Source of the DNA: Paenibacillus sp. V4I3
GTDB taxonomy: Bacteria; Bacillota; Bacilli; Paenibacillales; NBRC-103111
DNA length: 64,000 bases
Assembly (NCBI RefSeq): GCF_030817215.1
Contig: NZ_JAUSZA010000001.1
Location: 8,057,501-8,121,500 of the forward strand
Direction of reading: 5' to 3'
The notes beneath the pieces are model-generated. The model made no database searches. It worked only from the letters and a program-made list of their open reading frames with translations, and had not been told where the DNA came from. Position 1 is the stretch's first letter. Each line of letters opens with the position of its first letter. Below, in pieces: positions 33,205-43,600 of this stretch. Both the position numbers and the translations under genes were made by a program.

Positions 33205-34997
33205 AGCATCCCCCTTTGGATGTATGTGCTCTCGGGATCGTCTGTTGTATAATTCAGGTTTATGATCGCCTTGGTTCCTCTTCCTGCCGAACTCTCAAAC
33301 CTCAGACCACACTCTTCTCCAAAATATAACTTAATACGCATATTCACATTCGTTAAACCAATACCATTGTAAGACATTCCATGTTCAGGGTGATTGTTCT
33401 TCAACTTTTGAATCGTTTCTTCACTCATTCCCAATCCATTGTCTTCGATAACCAACTGAAGCTGTCCATCCCTGATACGGGAAGAGATACGGATTTCGGG
33501 GTCTTTCACATGATCTCCGAAGCCATGCAGGATGGAGTTCTCAACCAGTGGTTGAAGCAGCATGTTCGGGATTAAACACTTATAGGATTGCTCACATACG
33601 TCATAAACCACATTGATTTTGTCATTATATAAAACTTTCTGTATGTCTACAAAATCATTAATATTGCATAGTTCCGTTTCAAGGGAAACCATCCGTCCTG
33701 CATTTGCCAACGTGCGTTTTAACAATCTCGAAAGCTTTTGAAGCATTTCCGCCGTTTCCTGATCATGATGAGAAACTGCTGAAAGCCTTATTGTAGCTAA
33801 TACATTGTATAGAAAGTGAGGATTGATCTGATATTGAAGCATGCTGATTTCGGTTTCATTTCTTCTTCTCTCTTCCTTAATCAGTTTGTCCAACAGCTCC
33901 TTAAGCTGAACGGCCATGTAATTAAAACTCACCGCAATACTTCCGAATTCATCCCTGGACCTGACATCTAATCTGGCGTCAAAATTCCCGTCCTGCAAAT
34001 TTTTCATAGCAGCTTTAATTTTCTTAACCGGTCTTGCAACGCTTCTGGACAGAAATAAAGCCGCAACGACCAGAATCGCGAACATCAACACGGAAAGAGC
34101 CAAAGTCGCAACAATAATATTATTTGTTTCTCCTATAAAGTCTTTTCTGGGCATGCTCTGGACAATTTTCAAATTCCACTTCGGCAGCGTATAAAAAGTG
34201 ATTACGGAAGTGTCTCTTCCTTGTTCATCAATGTAATATCCGCTTGCGTTGCTTTCATAAGCCCTTCGGTAATCGGACCGATCCTTTATATTGCTGAATA
34301 TCTGCAGCTTATCCTGACTTGCCAGAACATTGCCTTCGTTATCCGTAATATAGGATTTCCCGTTTCCGGAACCAATCGTATCATTGATTATGGCGGAAAA
34401 GCTTTTGATATCCATAAATAAAAACACGCTTCCCACATCTGTATTTTGATAGGAGTTATAATCCGTAAGCTTTCTGCCGTAACACAGATACAGCCCATCC
34501 GTTTCGGAGGAATCATCCGACTTGATCGTTCCTCCGAAATAAAGCGCGCCATCGGCGGCAATCGTATTTTTATAGATGCTATCTCCTTTAAATTTCTTAT
34601 CGTCAAAACTGCCGTTGCCGTATTTATACACAAGTCTTTCGTCTTTGAATACCGCAAAATCCTTGACCATGTCGTCCTCAAAGAAAATAGCGTCCAGCAT
34701 CTCTTTCATTTCATGCTCGGCAGGAACTGTTTGGTACGACGTTTTATCAAAGCTGTTGGTTTCCACTACCTTCATAAATTCAGGAGTATAGATAATCAGG
34801 TCCATATATTTTTTTACGGTTCGCATCTGAACATCCAGATTTTTCGCCTGCTGCTCCAGAGATTTCAAAACAGCGGCGCTGGTTTTTTCTTCTACTACGG
34901 ACGAGGAAAGACGGTACGAATAGATTCCCATCGTCACTAACGTCAAAATAAGCAGGCTGCAAAAAAAGATCATCAGTCGAAGGTGAATGCTTCTCAA
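33201..34997 (-). CDS. Sensor histidine kinase (YesM-like)
   Basis: This membrane sensor has a first helix at the N-terminus (MIFFCSLLILTLVTMGIYSY) and an outer sensing domain of about 260 residues. A second helix (NIIVATLALSVLMFAILVVA), HAMP linker, His_kinase domain with phospho-His in LQYQINPHFLYNVLATIRL, and an HATPase domain (NGIGLTNVNMRIKLYFGEE) follow. It should sense extracellular sugar, often with a binding protein, and phosphorylate the regulator at 31594. I prefer the TTG at 34,997 (GGAGG eight bases upstream); an ATG at 35,012 has no ribosome site. Confidence 0.92.
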   Translation of the reverse strand: MRSIHLRLMIFFCSLLILTLVTMGIYSYRLSSSVVEEKTSAAVLKSLEQQAKNLDVQMRTVKKYMDLIIYTPEFMKVVETNSFDKTSYQTVPAEHEMKEMLDAIFFEDDMVKDFAVFKDERLVYKYGNGSFDDKKFKGDSIYKNTIAADGALYFGGTIKSDDSSETDGLYLCYGRKLTDYNSYQNTDVGSVFLFMDIKSFSAIINDTIGSGNGKSYITDNEGNVLASQDKLQIFSNIKDRSDYRRAYESNASGYYIDEQGRDTSVITFYTLPKWNLKIVQSMPRKDFIGETNNIIVATLALSVLMFAILVVAALFLSRSVARPVKKIKAAMKNLQDGNFDARLDVRSRDEFGSIAVSFNYMAVQLKELLDKLIKEERRRNETEISMLQYQINPHFLYNVLATIRLSAVSHHDQETAEMLQKLSRLLKRTLANAGRMVSLETELCNINDFVDIQKVLYNDKINVVYDVCEQSYKCLIPNMLLQPLVENSILHGFGDHVKDPEIRISSRIRDGQLQLVIEDNGLGMSEETIQKLKNNHPEHGMSYNGIGLTNVNMRIKLYFGEECGLRFESSAGRGTKAIINLNYTTDDPESTYIQRGML

Positions 34998-35016
34998 GCG
35001 GCAATCCTCCATATTT

Positions 35017-38000
35017 TTATGTTCGTTTTAATAGCCCCTTACTCGAGATTTGTATGACCTTCACCGTGCCGTCATCCACATTCACATCCGCTTGGATGAC
35101 CCCGTCCTCTGTTTCCAGGATCAAGAGGGCTCCGTCGATTCGGCTCACACGCATCTCCTGCTTCCCTTTTTCCTTGGGATACAGAACGGTCAGGAACCCT
35201 TCCTTGGCGTCGGCCACGGCACGGATATATTCCATCATGGAGATCCCATCATGCCCGCTGTCGAAGAACTGTGTGGAACGCCCCTTCTCCAACCGAAGGG
35301 AGTTTAACGAAGTAACGAACACCGTTTCCAGATCCATGGAATAGGCTCCCTCCGAGTGGACCCGGCCGGCTTCAACCCTGCTATTCACAGATGCCACCGG
35401 CAGACTGAAGAGTACCTGTCCCTCGAAATCCTCCAAGGTGTCACGGATAATGTAAAGATCCGGGTCCTTAATATAAGTCACATGCCGGATGTGACGGCCG
35501 TTGCCTTCGGGATTGCCGATCTCAATCGTAATGCTCTCCACGTCATCGCCGAGCTTGATATCCAGCACTTTGCTGTTTCGCGGAACGTCCACCCAGCCCC
35601 GCTCCAGACTGTAGGTCCCCGCCGACAAGTTGATGGGTCCGCCGGTATCCTTCGCTATGCCGGTCTGTCGGGTGGCAAATTGCACGCAAGCGTGAGAGTA
35701 TGAACTGATATGCCAGCTGGTGCTGCTGTCGAAGTAGCCTTCAATGCCGGAATCCATTACCAGCGGGATGGAATTCTTATACAGAATGAAGGAGCCTTGG
35801 TCCAGATGGCCGTGGGCGACAGGCTTGGGACTCGACATGATGGCGAAGTAGCTCTGGTCTCTCTGCCCGGGGTTTTTCCGGAAAATATAAATGCCCGCAT
35901 CCGGATAATCTCCGGTCGAACGAAGTGCAAGAGGCTTAAACGGAAGGTAGGAATCCCCTTGGCCCATAATATTCTCCAGAATGATGCTTTCTCCCCACAG
36001 CCTCTTGAAGGGCTTCCCGGAGGCTGCCCAGGTATAGTACATCCGGTCGGCCAGGTCCCGGTCCATCTTGGCAATATCGGTGAGATAAGTGGCGAAGTAG
36101 CCGAATTCCCCGCCGCCGCCCAAAGCATGGTCGCCGAAGGGAGGGGTTCCGACCCGGCCCTCGAAGAACGCATAGCCCGGTGTCTGCATCTCAATGCTGT
36201 AACCGAACATTCTCGCAAGCGGCGTCGTCTCAAACCAATTCTCACCCATCACATTGTCCACGGCCTTCGCATAACCCGCGAAACGCTCCAGCGCTGCATG
36301 GTGGTACCTGATGGACTCCGGCCATGATGAGTCCGGATTCACGTTCAGCTCCAGCTGGGCCTTCAGAATCATGTCCGCATTGTTCAACCACGTATGGCGG
36401 TTGGGGAAGTCGGGCAGCGCCATCATCATAAGTCCGGTGCCCGCGCACATGTCCGTCTGCCAATTACTGCAGCCCTTCTGCGCTTCATATGGCGTCCACT
36501 CCGTCCTGTCTCGCAGGTCAAGCATATATCGGAGCATGTATTCCACCATGGCGTAGAACCGCGCCTTCTCCTCCGGAGAGAATACGCCCGCCTCCCGGAT
36601 GAAGGAATAGCTGACGGCTATGGCGCTGAGCAGTCTTCCGCCTTGTACCGCGCCATACGAATCGTTTCCTTCCGGGCGCAGGTTCGTTACCAGCCAGTGC
36701 TCCGCGCCCTGGCAGAAATCATTCAGAATATAGAGGATCGCCAGCTTCACCTTTCGGGCGTAATCGATTTCCTTAGTAAATGCATATTGTATGGCATCGC
36801 ATTGCATGGCAAGCTGAAAGCGGCCGCCCGGTATGGAGGATTTTCGGTTGAACCAATATTCATTTTGGCCCACCGTGTTCCCCGACTCATCCTTATAGGT
36901 GATGAGTGTCTTCAGGCCTTTCTTCAGCTTGCCGTCCAGCTTAGCCTCGAAGGTCAAGGTGTAACCGACGCCGCTATCCACGCGGAATTCCTTCGTATAG
37001 GTCCAGGCCCCCTCATCCGTACCTGTCGGATTGCTGATATACAGCGAGTGCTTGGCGCCCCCTTCCTTATCCTTCACCATGATCTGGGAGGAAGGGTTGG
37101 CCGTTTCCAGGGCTTGGCGGTCTCCGCCGCCGCAATACGGATAGACGTCCTCCCACTTCAGGACAGGATTCCCCCGGAGCGCCTGCGGCTCCCAGAAGAG
37201 AGGGGTTTTCTCCCCTTCGTCGAAGCCCGGGTTCAGGATCTTAAGGCTGCCGCCGCTGGCCGACAGGATCTCCAGATTATCGATCCATACGTGTCCCAGC
37301 CCGTCTTCTTCATTCTCTTCGGCAGGCAAAATGAACGAGATTGCCGCCTTCACCGCCCCCTCAGGCGCTTTGAAGTTTACGATCTTGTCTGTGGAGCTCC
37401 AAAGATAGAAACGATCGTTCAACGCGTTATAATCCGCTTGACCGCCGGGGATCAGGGAAACGGCCTGCTCCAGATAGTCCAAGGAGTAATGCTCCGCTAT
37501 TCGGGCAATCTTCCCGTATTGCTCCTTCACCAGCGGATCCGCCGCAACTGTGGCCTTCACCTGCTCCAGTGCAGCTTCGGTCAGATAAAGGGAAGTTGAT
37601 GGTTCCAGATCGGTACGCAGCACCCTGGAGTGCCGGAACTCCCGAAGGCGGTTGAAGCATTCGACAGTGGCAAGCGCCAGAGTCTCGTCGTCGTCCAAAC
37701 GCTCCAACGCCGTCTCCGCCTCTTTCAACGACAGCTTCAACCGGACAGCAGCATTCGGAGCATAACACCCTACCTCCGTTCCGGTCCTGGCCTGCTCCAG
37801 CACATCCTTGGCCTTGCCGACGGCCGAGAGGGCTCTCTCCTTCAGCCGCCCCAAGCCCCCGGCCATGACATCCTGCTGCTCGAACCACTCCAAGGCCGGC
37901 TCCAAGCCGTAATAGGTATAGACCGTCTGCTCCCGGTCGAAGGGAGGCACCATTGTAAACCGCTTGGTGGCGAACAGAACCCCTTCTTCCTCCCTTGGGA

Positions 38001-38190
38001 CAACAAATTGGCGGTTCCGTACAAAGGGCAGGCGACTGTCCCCCGCCAATGTATTCTTGGCCGCCTGGACCATATCGGCCAGCGCCAGCTTGGCCCCGTC
38101 CGTGAAGTAACATCCCCTTGCTTCTATCAGAGCCTCCGCCCGGTTCACCAGAGACTGCAATTTTTCTTTTTCGGCAGATATGGCGTTCAT
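35017..38190 (-). CDS. Heparinase II/III-family polysaccharide lyase
   Basis: The 1,057-residue protein has a long helical N-terminal part and a carbohydrate-binding-like beta segment (about 260-440, with VWIDNLEILSASGGSLKILN). An (alpha/alpha) toroid follows (QTDMCAGTGLMMMALPDFPN, ESIRYHHAALERFAGYAKAV), then the heparinase II/III C-terminal beta domain with AHGHLDQGSFILYKNSIPLV. The family cleaves uronic-acid-containing chains by beta-elimination using Tyr/His. There is no signal peptide, so it likely degrades imported oligomers. Its stop codon is 20 bp from the kinase start, so the lyase, kinase and regulator form one operon. Confidence 0.85.
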   Translation of the reverse strand: MNAISAEKEKLQSLVNRAEALIEARGCYFTDGAKLALADMVQAAKNTLAGDSRLPFVRNRQFVVPREEEGVLFATKRFTMVPPFDREQTVYTYYGLEPALEWFEQQDVMAGGLGRLKERALSAVGKAKDVLEQARTGTEVGCYAPNAAVRLKLSLKEAETALERLDDDETLALATVECFNRLREFRHSRVLRTDLEPSTSLYLTEAALEQVKATVAADPLVKEQYGKIARIAEHYSLDYLEQAVSLIPGGQADYNALNDRFYLWSSTDKIVNFKAPEGAVKAAISFILPAEENEEDGLGHVWIDNLEILSASGGSLKILNPGFDEGEKTPLFWEPQALRGNPVLKWEDVYPYCGGGDRQALETANPSSQIMVKDKEGGAKHSLYISNPTGTDEGAWTYTKEFRVDSGVGYTLTFEAKLDGKLKKGLKTLITYKDESGNTVGQNEYWFNRKSSIPGGRFQLAMQCDAIQYAFTKEIDYARKVKLAILYILNDFCQGAEHWLVTNLRPEGNDSYGAVQGGRLLSAIAVSYSFIREAGVFSPEEKARFYAMVEYMLRYMLDLRDRTEWTPYEAQKGCSNWQTDMCAGTGLMMMALPDFPNRHTWLNNADMILKAQLELNVNPDSSWPESIRYHHAALERFAGYAKAVDNVMGENWFETTPLARMFGYSIEMQTPGYAFFEGRVGTPPFGDHALGGGGEFGYFATYLTDIAKMDRDLADRMYYTWAASGKPFKRLWGESIILENIMGQGDSYLPFKPLALRSTGDYPDAGIYIFRKNPGQRDQSYFAIMSSPKPVAHGHLDQGSFILYKNSIPLVMDSGIEGYFDSSTSWHISSYSHACVQFATRQTGIAKDTGGPINLSAGTYSLERGWVDVPRNSKVLDIKLGDDVESITIEIGNPEGNGRHIRHVTYIKDPDLYIIRDTLEDFEGQVLFSLPVASVNSRVEAGRVHSEGAYSMDLETVFVTSLNSLRLEKGRSTQFFDSGHDGISMMEYIRAVADAKEGFLTVLYPKEKGKQEMRVSRIDGALLILETEDGVIQADVNVDDGTVKVIQISSKGLLKRT

Positions 38191-38238
38191 TTCTCTATCC
38201 CTCCTTTGGATTGAAGCATCCTTCTAACGGATCATTAC

Positions 38239-38253
38239 TTGCAAACGTTCACC
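38239..38253. promoter_or_regulatory. Candidate CcpA site (cre)
   Basis: TTGCAAACGTTCACC differs from the consensus WTGNAANCGNWNNCW only at the last base. It lies about 50 bp upstream of the heparinase-type gene, where CcpA could repress in the presence of preferred sugars. Confidence 0.45.
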
Positions 38254-38387
38254 TTCCGCAGCCGCCATACATGGCTCGTGAAATCTTTGCGCATATCTTT
38301 TAATCATAAACCCGTTTTCCCCTCTATCATTTGCTTATTTTATTAAATTTCGGTGTGTATTTTAGTAAAGGCTCGCAATTGAAAACC

Positions 38388-38421
38388 ATGCAGCCCGCCC
38401 GTTGACCAGGCTGGGCTGCAT
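38388..38421 (-). terminator. Terminator hairpin after lyase gene
   Basis: A perfect 9-bp stem ATGCAGCCC with GGGCTGCAT, followed on the minus strand by GGTTTTC. It lies 20 bp beyond the stop codon of the 707-residue lyase. Confidence 0.55.
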
Positions 38422-38440
38422 GTTTCATTGCTTCGTATAT

Positions 38441-40564
38441 TTAGCCTACAATCTGCCATTGTTGGTTCGTGCTGTTGGTGTCGCTCCATTGGCCTAGATC
38501 GGCACCGCCCGTCGTGCGGCCCATCCCGTCCAGAAATAACCCGGTTGCTCGGTTTTGGAACCGCACTTGGTTGCCGGCTATCAAGATGGACCATTGCTGG
38601 TTATTGCTGGTGCTGCTGCTCCATTGTCCGGCAGCGGAGCCGCCCGTCGTGCGGCCTAACCCGTCCAAATATAATCCGGTCGCAACATTCTTAAATCGCA
38701 CATAGTTCCCGTTAGTTTCCTCAATCCACCGCTGATTTGCGCTGGTGCTGTCGCTCCATTGTCCGGCAGCGGAGCCATTGGCAGTGCGGCCCATCCCATC
38801 GATATACAAGCCGGTGGCGGCGTTTTTGAATCTGACCGAAGCAGTCCCCAAAGTTCCTCCCGTAGCTGCAGATACGGCAGAGGATTTCGATCCTCCGGCT
38901 ACTTCTACCTGATAATAGTAATTCGTATCAGGGGTCAAGGTTGTATCGCGATATAATGTCGCTGCAGTAGGGGCGCTGCTAATCTTTACAAAAGTGCCAT
39001 TCGGATCTGTGGATCGGTAGATGTTATACCCCAGCGCACCCGGCACGCCCGACCAGCTTAAGTAGATCGTATTCGCACCCGCCGCCGTTGCCGTCAATCC
39101 CGTTATCGAGCCTAACGTGATTTTGTTGCTCAAGCCGACCGTCTTTGCCGCATCCGGCGTATACAGCAGCATCGCAAGCGGATAATCCTTTGGCGCAACC
39201 TCCGGCATTCTTGTTTCGTAGGCATAGGCCAAGTACTTGTATTTCTCTTGGCTCATATCCACTTGTTGGATATATTTATAATAGTTATATAAAACACTGT
39301 AGAACGCATCGATTCTGCCTCTGCCATCTGCGTTGATCGTATCAAAATATTGAATCGTACTGCTTTGGTTTGCCCATGCAGGCGTCCATAAAACATTGTA
39401 ACCCAGATGATACTTGAGCAGATAAGTAGTTCCTGCCAGCAGCCGGTCGTCCAGGAAGTTGAACATATTCACCGCATTGGAAGCCGCAGACATCGCTCCG
39501 CTTGCCGGGTCAACCTTCGTGCCTTGGGCATAGATGGTTTGCGCCAATGTAGACAGTCCGGCGACATCGGCGTAGGAATGCCCTACATCACGCCCCATTT
39601 CGATGGCCTGCACATGGTAATCCGCCGGAGCCAATGCCGCTCCTGTTCGCTCATTTTGCGTCATCCACCGCATCTGATGCTTAATGGAACCGTTTTTCCC
39701 TCCTTGATCCCCTGCCGAGTTCACGGTTGTTGCTTCTACAGCCTCGGCATACAGCTTCATATCATTGGTAAAGATCGCTCTTCCCATCGTTCCCATCACA
39801 GCGAACTGATGCTGATTCATAAACATGGTATGCGTATTATACGTAACCGAAACAAGATTCATCGCATTGGCAAGGTTCGCCGTATCCGTTGCCGTCCATT
39901 TCAGACTCTGCGTAGGCGTATCGGAATAGCGCAAGATTTCCGCTGCTGCCGAGAGAAAATAACTCATTGTAGCAAAACGGAAGTTCACATGGGTAACGCA
40001 ATCTTGAATGGCGGAATACTTTCTGATGATATCCATGGCATTGGAACGATACGTTTCATCGCCGGTGATATACCACATGATTGCCTGCATGAATGCGGTT
40101 TCAGAATCGGTATTGGCACGTGTTCCTACATATTCGCTGGGATTACTGTAATACTTCATCGTCTCGGGGTCGGTAAACCCCCATGGCCCTTGGATGTGCC
40201 GGAATATATAACTGTTTTCATAATAGATTCTTGGTGTCTTACTGGATTGGGAGTCGGCGGCAAAGGCATTAAAAGCCGTGTTCCAAGGCTCATCCCCCGC
40301 CCTTACATGATCGCGCATGTTATCCAAATCCGCCAGATTCATCGCGATTCCGGGGTGGTGGATGGTTCCCGTTATCGTGTTCCCATTGGAATCTATGTAG
40401 GAAACATTGGCGTCCACATTGACTACCTGTGGTTTGTAAGGAGTAATCAGCGGTGAAACAGCCGCTTTCGCAGTCTCGATGCTCCCAAGCCCGATAAAGC
40501 TCATCATGACCAACGTCAAACAAAGAATACTGGATAGAACTTTCTGTAAACGCTTTCTAAACAT
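38441..40564 (-). CDS. Secreted alginate-lyase-superfamily enzyme with Fn3 and lectin domains
   Basis: The 707-residue protein has a signal peptide (about 1-35, ending TAKAAV) and an alginate-lyase-type (alpha/alpha) toroid at about 65-480. Conserved MNQHQF (Asn250, His252) and EMGRDVGHSYAD (Arg325, His329) are likely catalytic or binding residues. One fibronectin type III domain (about 490-580) and a ricin-type beta-trefoil (about 583-707) with three repeats ending in NQxW follow. It should cut a uronate polymer outside the cell, the lectin holding it on substrate. The ATG follows CGGAGG. Its catalytic half is paralogous to that of the 2,244-residue protein. Confidence 0.82.
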   Translation of the reverse strand: MFRKRLQKVLSSILCLTLVMMSFIGLGSIETAKAAVSPLITPYKPQVVNVDANVSYIDSNGNTITGTIHHPGIAMNLADLDNMRDHVRAGDEPWNTAFNAFAADSQSSKTPRIYYENSYIFRHIQGPWGFTDPETMKYYSNPSEYVGTRANTDSETAFMQAIMWYITGDETYRSNAMDIIRKYSAIQDCVTHVNFRFATMSYFLSAAAEILRYSDTPTQSLKWTATDTANLANAMNLVSVTYNTHTMFMNQHQFAVMGTMGRAIFTNDMKLYAEAVEATTVNSAGDQGGKNGSIKHQMRWMTQNERTGAALAPADYHVQAIEMGRDVGHSYADVAGLSTLAQTIYAQGTKVDPASGAMSAASNAVNMFNFLDDRLLAGTTYLLKYHLGYNVLWTPAWANQSSTIQYFDTINADGRGRIDAFYSVLYNYYKYIQQVDMSQEKYKYLAYAYETRMPEVAPKDYPLAMLLYTPDAAKTVGLSNKITLGSITGLTATAAGANTIYLSWSGVPGALGYNIYRSTDPNGTFVKISSAPTAATLYRDTTLTPDTNYYYQVEVAGGSKSSAVSAATGGTLGTASVRFKNAATGLYIDGMGRTANGSAAGQWSDSTSANQRWIEETNGNYVRFKNVATGLYLDGLGRTTGGSAAGQWSSSTSNNQQWSILIAGNQVRFQNRATGLFLDGMGRTTGGADLGQWSDTNSTNQQWQIVG
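40545..40558. promoter_or_regulatory. Candidate CcpA site (cre) at the start of the lyase gene
   Basis: TGTAAACGCTTTCT fits the cre core TGNAANCGNWNNCW fully. It lies within codons 3-7 of the 707-residue lyase, where CcpA binding could block transcription. Confidence 0.4.
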
Positions 40565-40626
40565 TTAATTACCTCCGTTTTTTTGCGAATTTGGATAAAT
40601 GTATCATTTCACTCCTTATATAATTA

Positions 40627-40652
40627 GGAGGAAGGCGCTAAGGCCTTCCTCC
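40627..40652 (-). terminator. Terminator hairpin after giant lyase gene
   Basis: A perfect 10-bp stem GGAGGAAGGC with GCCTTCCTCC and a six-base loop, 15 bp beyond the stop codon. The downstream T content is low, so some read-through into the next lyase is likely. Confidence 0.6.
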
Positions 40653-40667
40653 CGAATATAATTGTTC

Positions 40668-43600
40668 TTACTGGACGCTTGATTGATCATGCGGCACTGT
40701 TACCGTTGCCGTCCTGACCGTTTTGTTGCCTGCTTTATCGGTAGCTGTGTACGTGATAGTGTAGATGCTTCCTTTTTCCGCACGAACACTGAATGAAGTG
40801 GCGGCTGTGCCGAAATGGGCCTGAATGTCGCCGCCTCTGCCGCTATCCGGCAGATTGCTGGTAATGGAGGTCAACACCACCGATTCGATCCCTGAACCGT
40901 CGTCGCTCGGAAGCAGAGTGGCATGGATCGGCACCATCATATGATTCGGCGGCCAAATCGACGTCTTGTCAAGCTGGACGGATAATACAGGGGCTATCTT
41001 ATCCACTTTGAACTCAATCGTTTTGAGTTGTTCCACGTTGCCGGCTTCATCCTTGCTGCGGAAACCAACTTTATAAGTCCCATCGCCAAAGGCGGGAACG
41101 GATCCGTTGTAAACCGTCCAGTCACCGTCATTGATCTGGTACTCCGTTGTCACCGCTCCTCCATACACACTGGCGTACACCGACAGACTTACGGTTACGT
41201 CCGTCGTGTACCAGCTGTTCTTACCGTTGGGCTGGGCAGGGCTTACTGTTGCTGTGGTGACAGGAGCGGTCTTCCAAATGTTGCTTACAACGGCGCTGGT
41301 TACATTCGATACGTTGCCTACGGCATCCGTTCCTCTTGCATATACGGTATCATTGTCCTGGACAACAACAGGACCCGTATAAACGTTCCAAATGCCGCTA
41401 TCGCCCGTTTTGTACTCCTTCACCGTTGCATCTTCCGGATAGGTAATCGTTACGGTAACACCTTGATTGGTCGGATCTGTGGTATCCACTGCCAAGGTCG
41501 CTTCAGCCGGTGCTATACGGTCGATGTTGACAACCGCATATTGGGTAACGTTAGAGACATTGCCGGCGGCATCTTTCCCTCTTGCAAAAACCGTACTGTT
41601 GTCGGTGATTACCACTGGAGCGCCGTAAGCGGTCCAAACGCCGGTCTCACCTACCTTGAACTCCTTCACTGCAGCATCGGCCGGATAGCTGATTGTTACA
41701 ATAACATCCTGATTAGTCGGCTCCGTAATGTCGGCAGACAAAACGGCGTCTGCAGGCGGCAGCCTGTCGATATTGCTGACGGTATAGTGGGTCACATTTG
41801 AACCATTCCCCACAAAGTCCTTGCTCTGAGCATAGACAGTAACATTGTCGGTTACGGTGACAGGTGAAGCGTACGCTGTCCATGTGCCGCTAACCCCGAT
41901 TTTGTACTCCTTGACCACTGCGTTGCCCGGATAGCTGATCGTCAAGGTAACATTGCCGTTGGTCGGGTTTGTAACGTCCGCGGTGAAGACGGCATCCGAA
42001 GGTGCGGTCTTGTAAATGTTGCTGACCGTGTAGCTTGACACGTCCGAGATGTTGCCTGCGGCATCCGCACTTCTTGCGTACACCGTTGTATTTTCGGAAA
42101 CTGTTACAGGAGCCGTGTACGCTGTCCATACGCCGTTATCGCCCATTTTGTACTCCATCACCGCCGCGTCAAGCGGATAGTAGATGGTCACATGAACATC
42201 CTGGTTGGTCGGCACGGTAATATCTGCATACAAGCCGGCCACAACAGGCGGAGTAGTATCAGCGGTGCTTACAGTGACCGTGTGCTGCTGCTCCACATTG
42301 CCTGCCCAGTCTACACTCCAATAGACCAACGTATGCGTTCCCTCAGCGGTTAATGTTACCGTTTTACCGGTTTGCTGCGTGCCGCCGTCAAGGATGTAAT
42401 AAGTTGCCGCAACACCTGAGCTGTTATCTACGGCATTGAGGTTTACCGTATTACCAGTGATGACCGAACCCTGGGGCACATCATCCGTTGTTGCCGGAGG
42501 CGTCACGTCCGCCGGTTTCACTGCACCATGGAATCTCACTTCATTCATACTTCCAAACCAAGCGTTTGGATTGACAATTTTGATGTAACGGTACGGTACT
42601 TTACTGCTGACCGCAAGGGTTTGCCAATTCGGTGTAGATACCGCCGCTTTGGTGAGTGTCGTCCAGGTTGAATTATCGTTGGAGCCTTGGATCACTGCAC
42701 CATTGATTCTTGTATAATATTGATCTTGTCTTGCGAGCAGCTCTACACTCGTTAGCGTAGCTTGATTGCCGGCCTTAAAGTCGAAGATGATGTAGCTTCC
42801 GTTACCGGAGTTGTTGCTTCCAATACGGAAATCCGAACCCGTGCTTGCATTGCTGTCGAACAAAGCATTCACCTGCTGCAGGGTTGTTGCTGCCGATCTT
42901 CCTGAAGTGGAATCAATTAAATTCGCGATACTGGTGACATTTTTAATCACATCCGACTCATCAACAAGGTAAAGAGAAGTGTTGTCTGTTGTTTGAGTAG
43001 CCGGATACCCTGCCGTTCCGTCTTGTTTATTGTAATTAATGGTGAATATCACCGGCCCTGAAGCCACGCCTTGATTCAAGGTGGCCGTAGCTGTCCAGTT
43101 GATATTGTCAGTGGAAGATACGGCTGCCTCTTGGCCTTGAATCGCGACTTTTACGTCTTTAATGGGCTCTTTGGCTACAATCGCCAGTTTTACTGTGTTG
43201 CCGGGCACGATCCTGTTCACGATGCTTTGAGCTGAACTGATCGAAGCCGATTGGATTCTGAGCAGAGATTCAACTTTACCATGGAATCTCACCTCGGCCA
43301 TATTGCCAAACCACGCATTGCCATTATAAATACGGATATACCGATAAGGGACATTACCGTTGACCGACATGGTCTGCCAATTCGGTGTAGATACCGCCGC
43401 AGCAGTGAGAGTCGTCCAGGTCGTATTATCGTTGGAGCCCTGAACCACTGTTCCGCTTATTCGAGCGACTTGATCTTGTCTGGCAAGCAGTTCTACATTC
43501 GAAAGGGTAACTTGATTGCCTTCCTTAAAGTCAAAGGTAATATAGCTTCCGTTACCGGAGTTGTTACTTCCAATACGGAAGTCGGAAGCTGTGTTTGCAT

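Noticed and set aside
36394..37599. 401-residue open frame on the plus strand
   Set aside because: It is antisense to the heparinase II/III gene, has no ribosome site or domain, and reflects GC-rich codon use of the true gene.
39407..40456. 349-residue open frame on the plus strand
   Set aside because: It is antisense to the secreted lyase gene, with Arg/His/Ile-rich composition and no recognisable domain.
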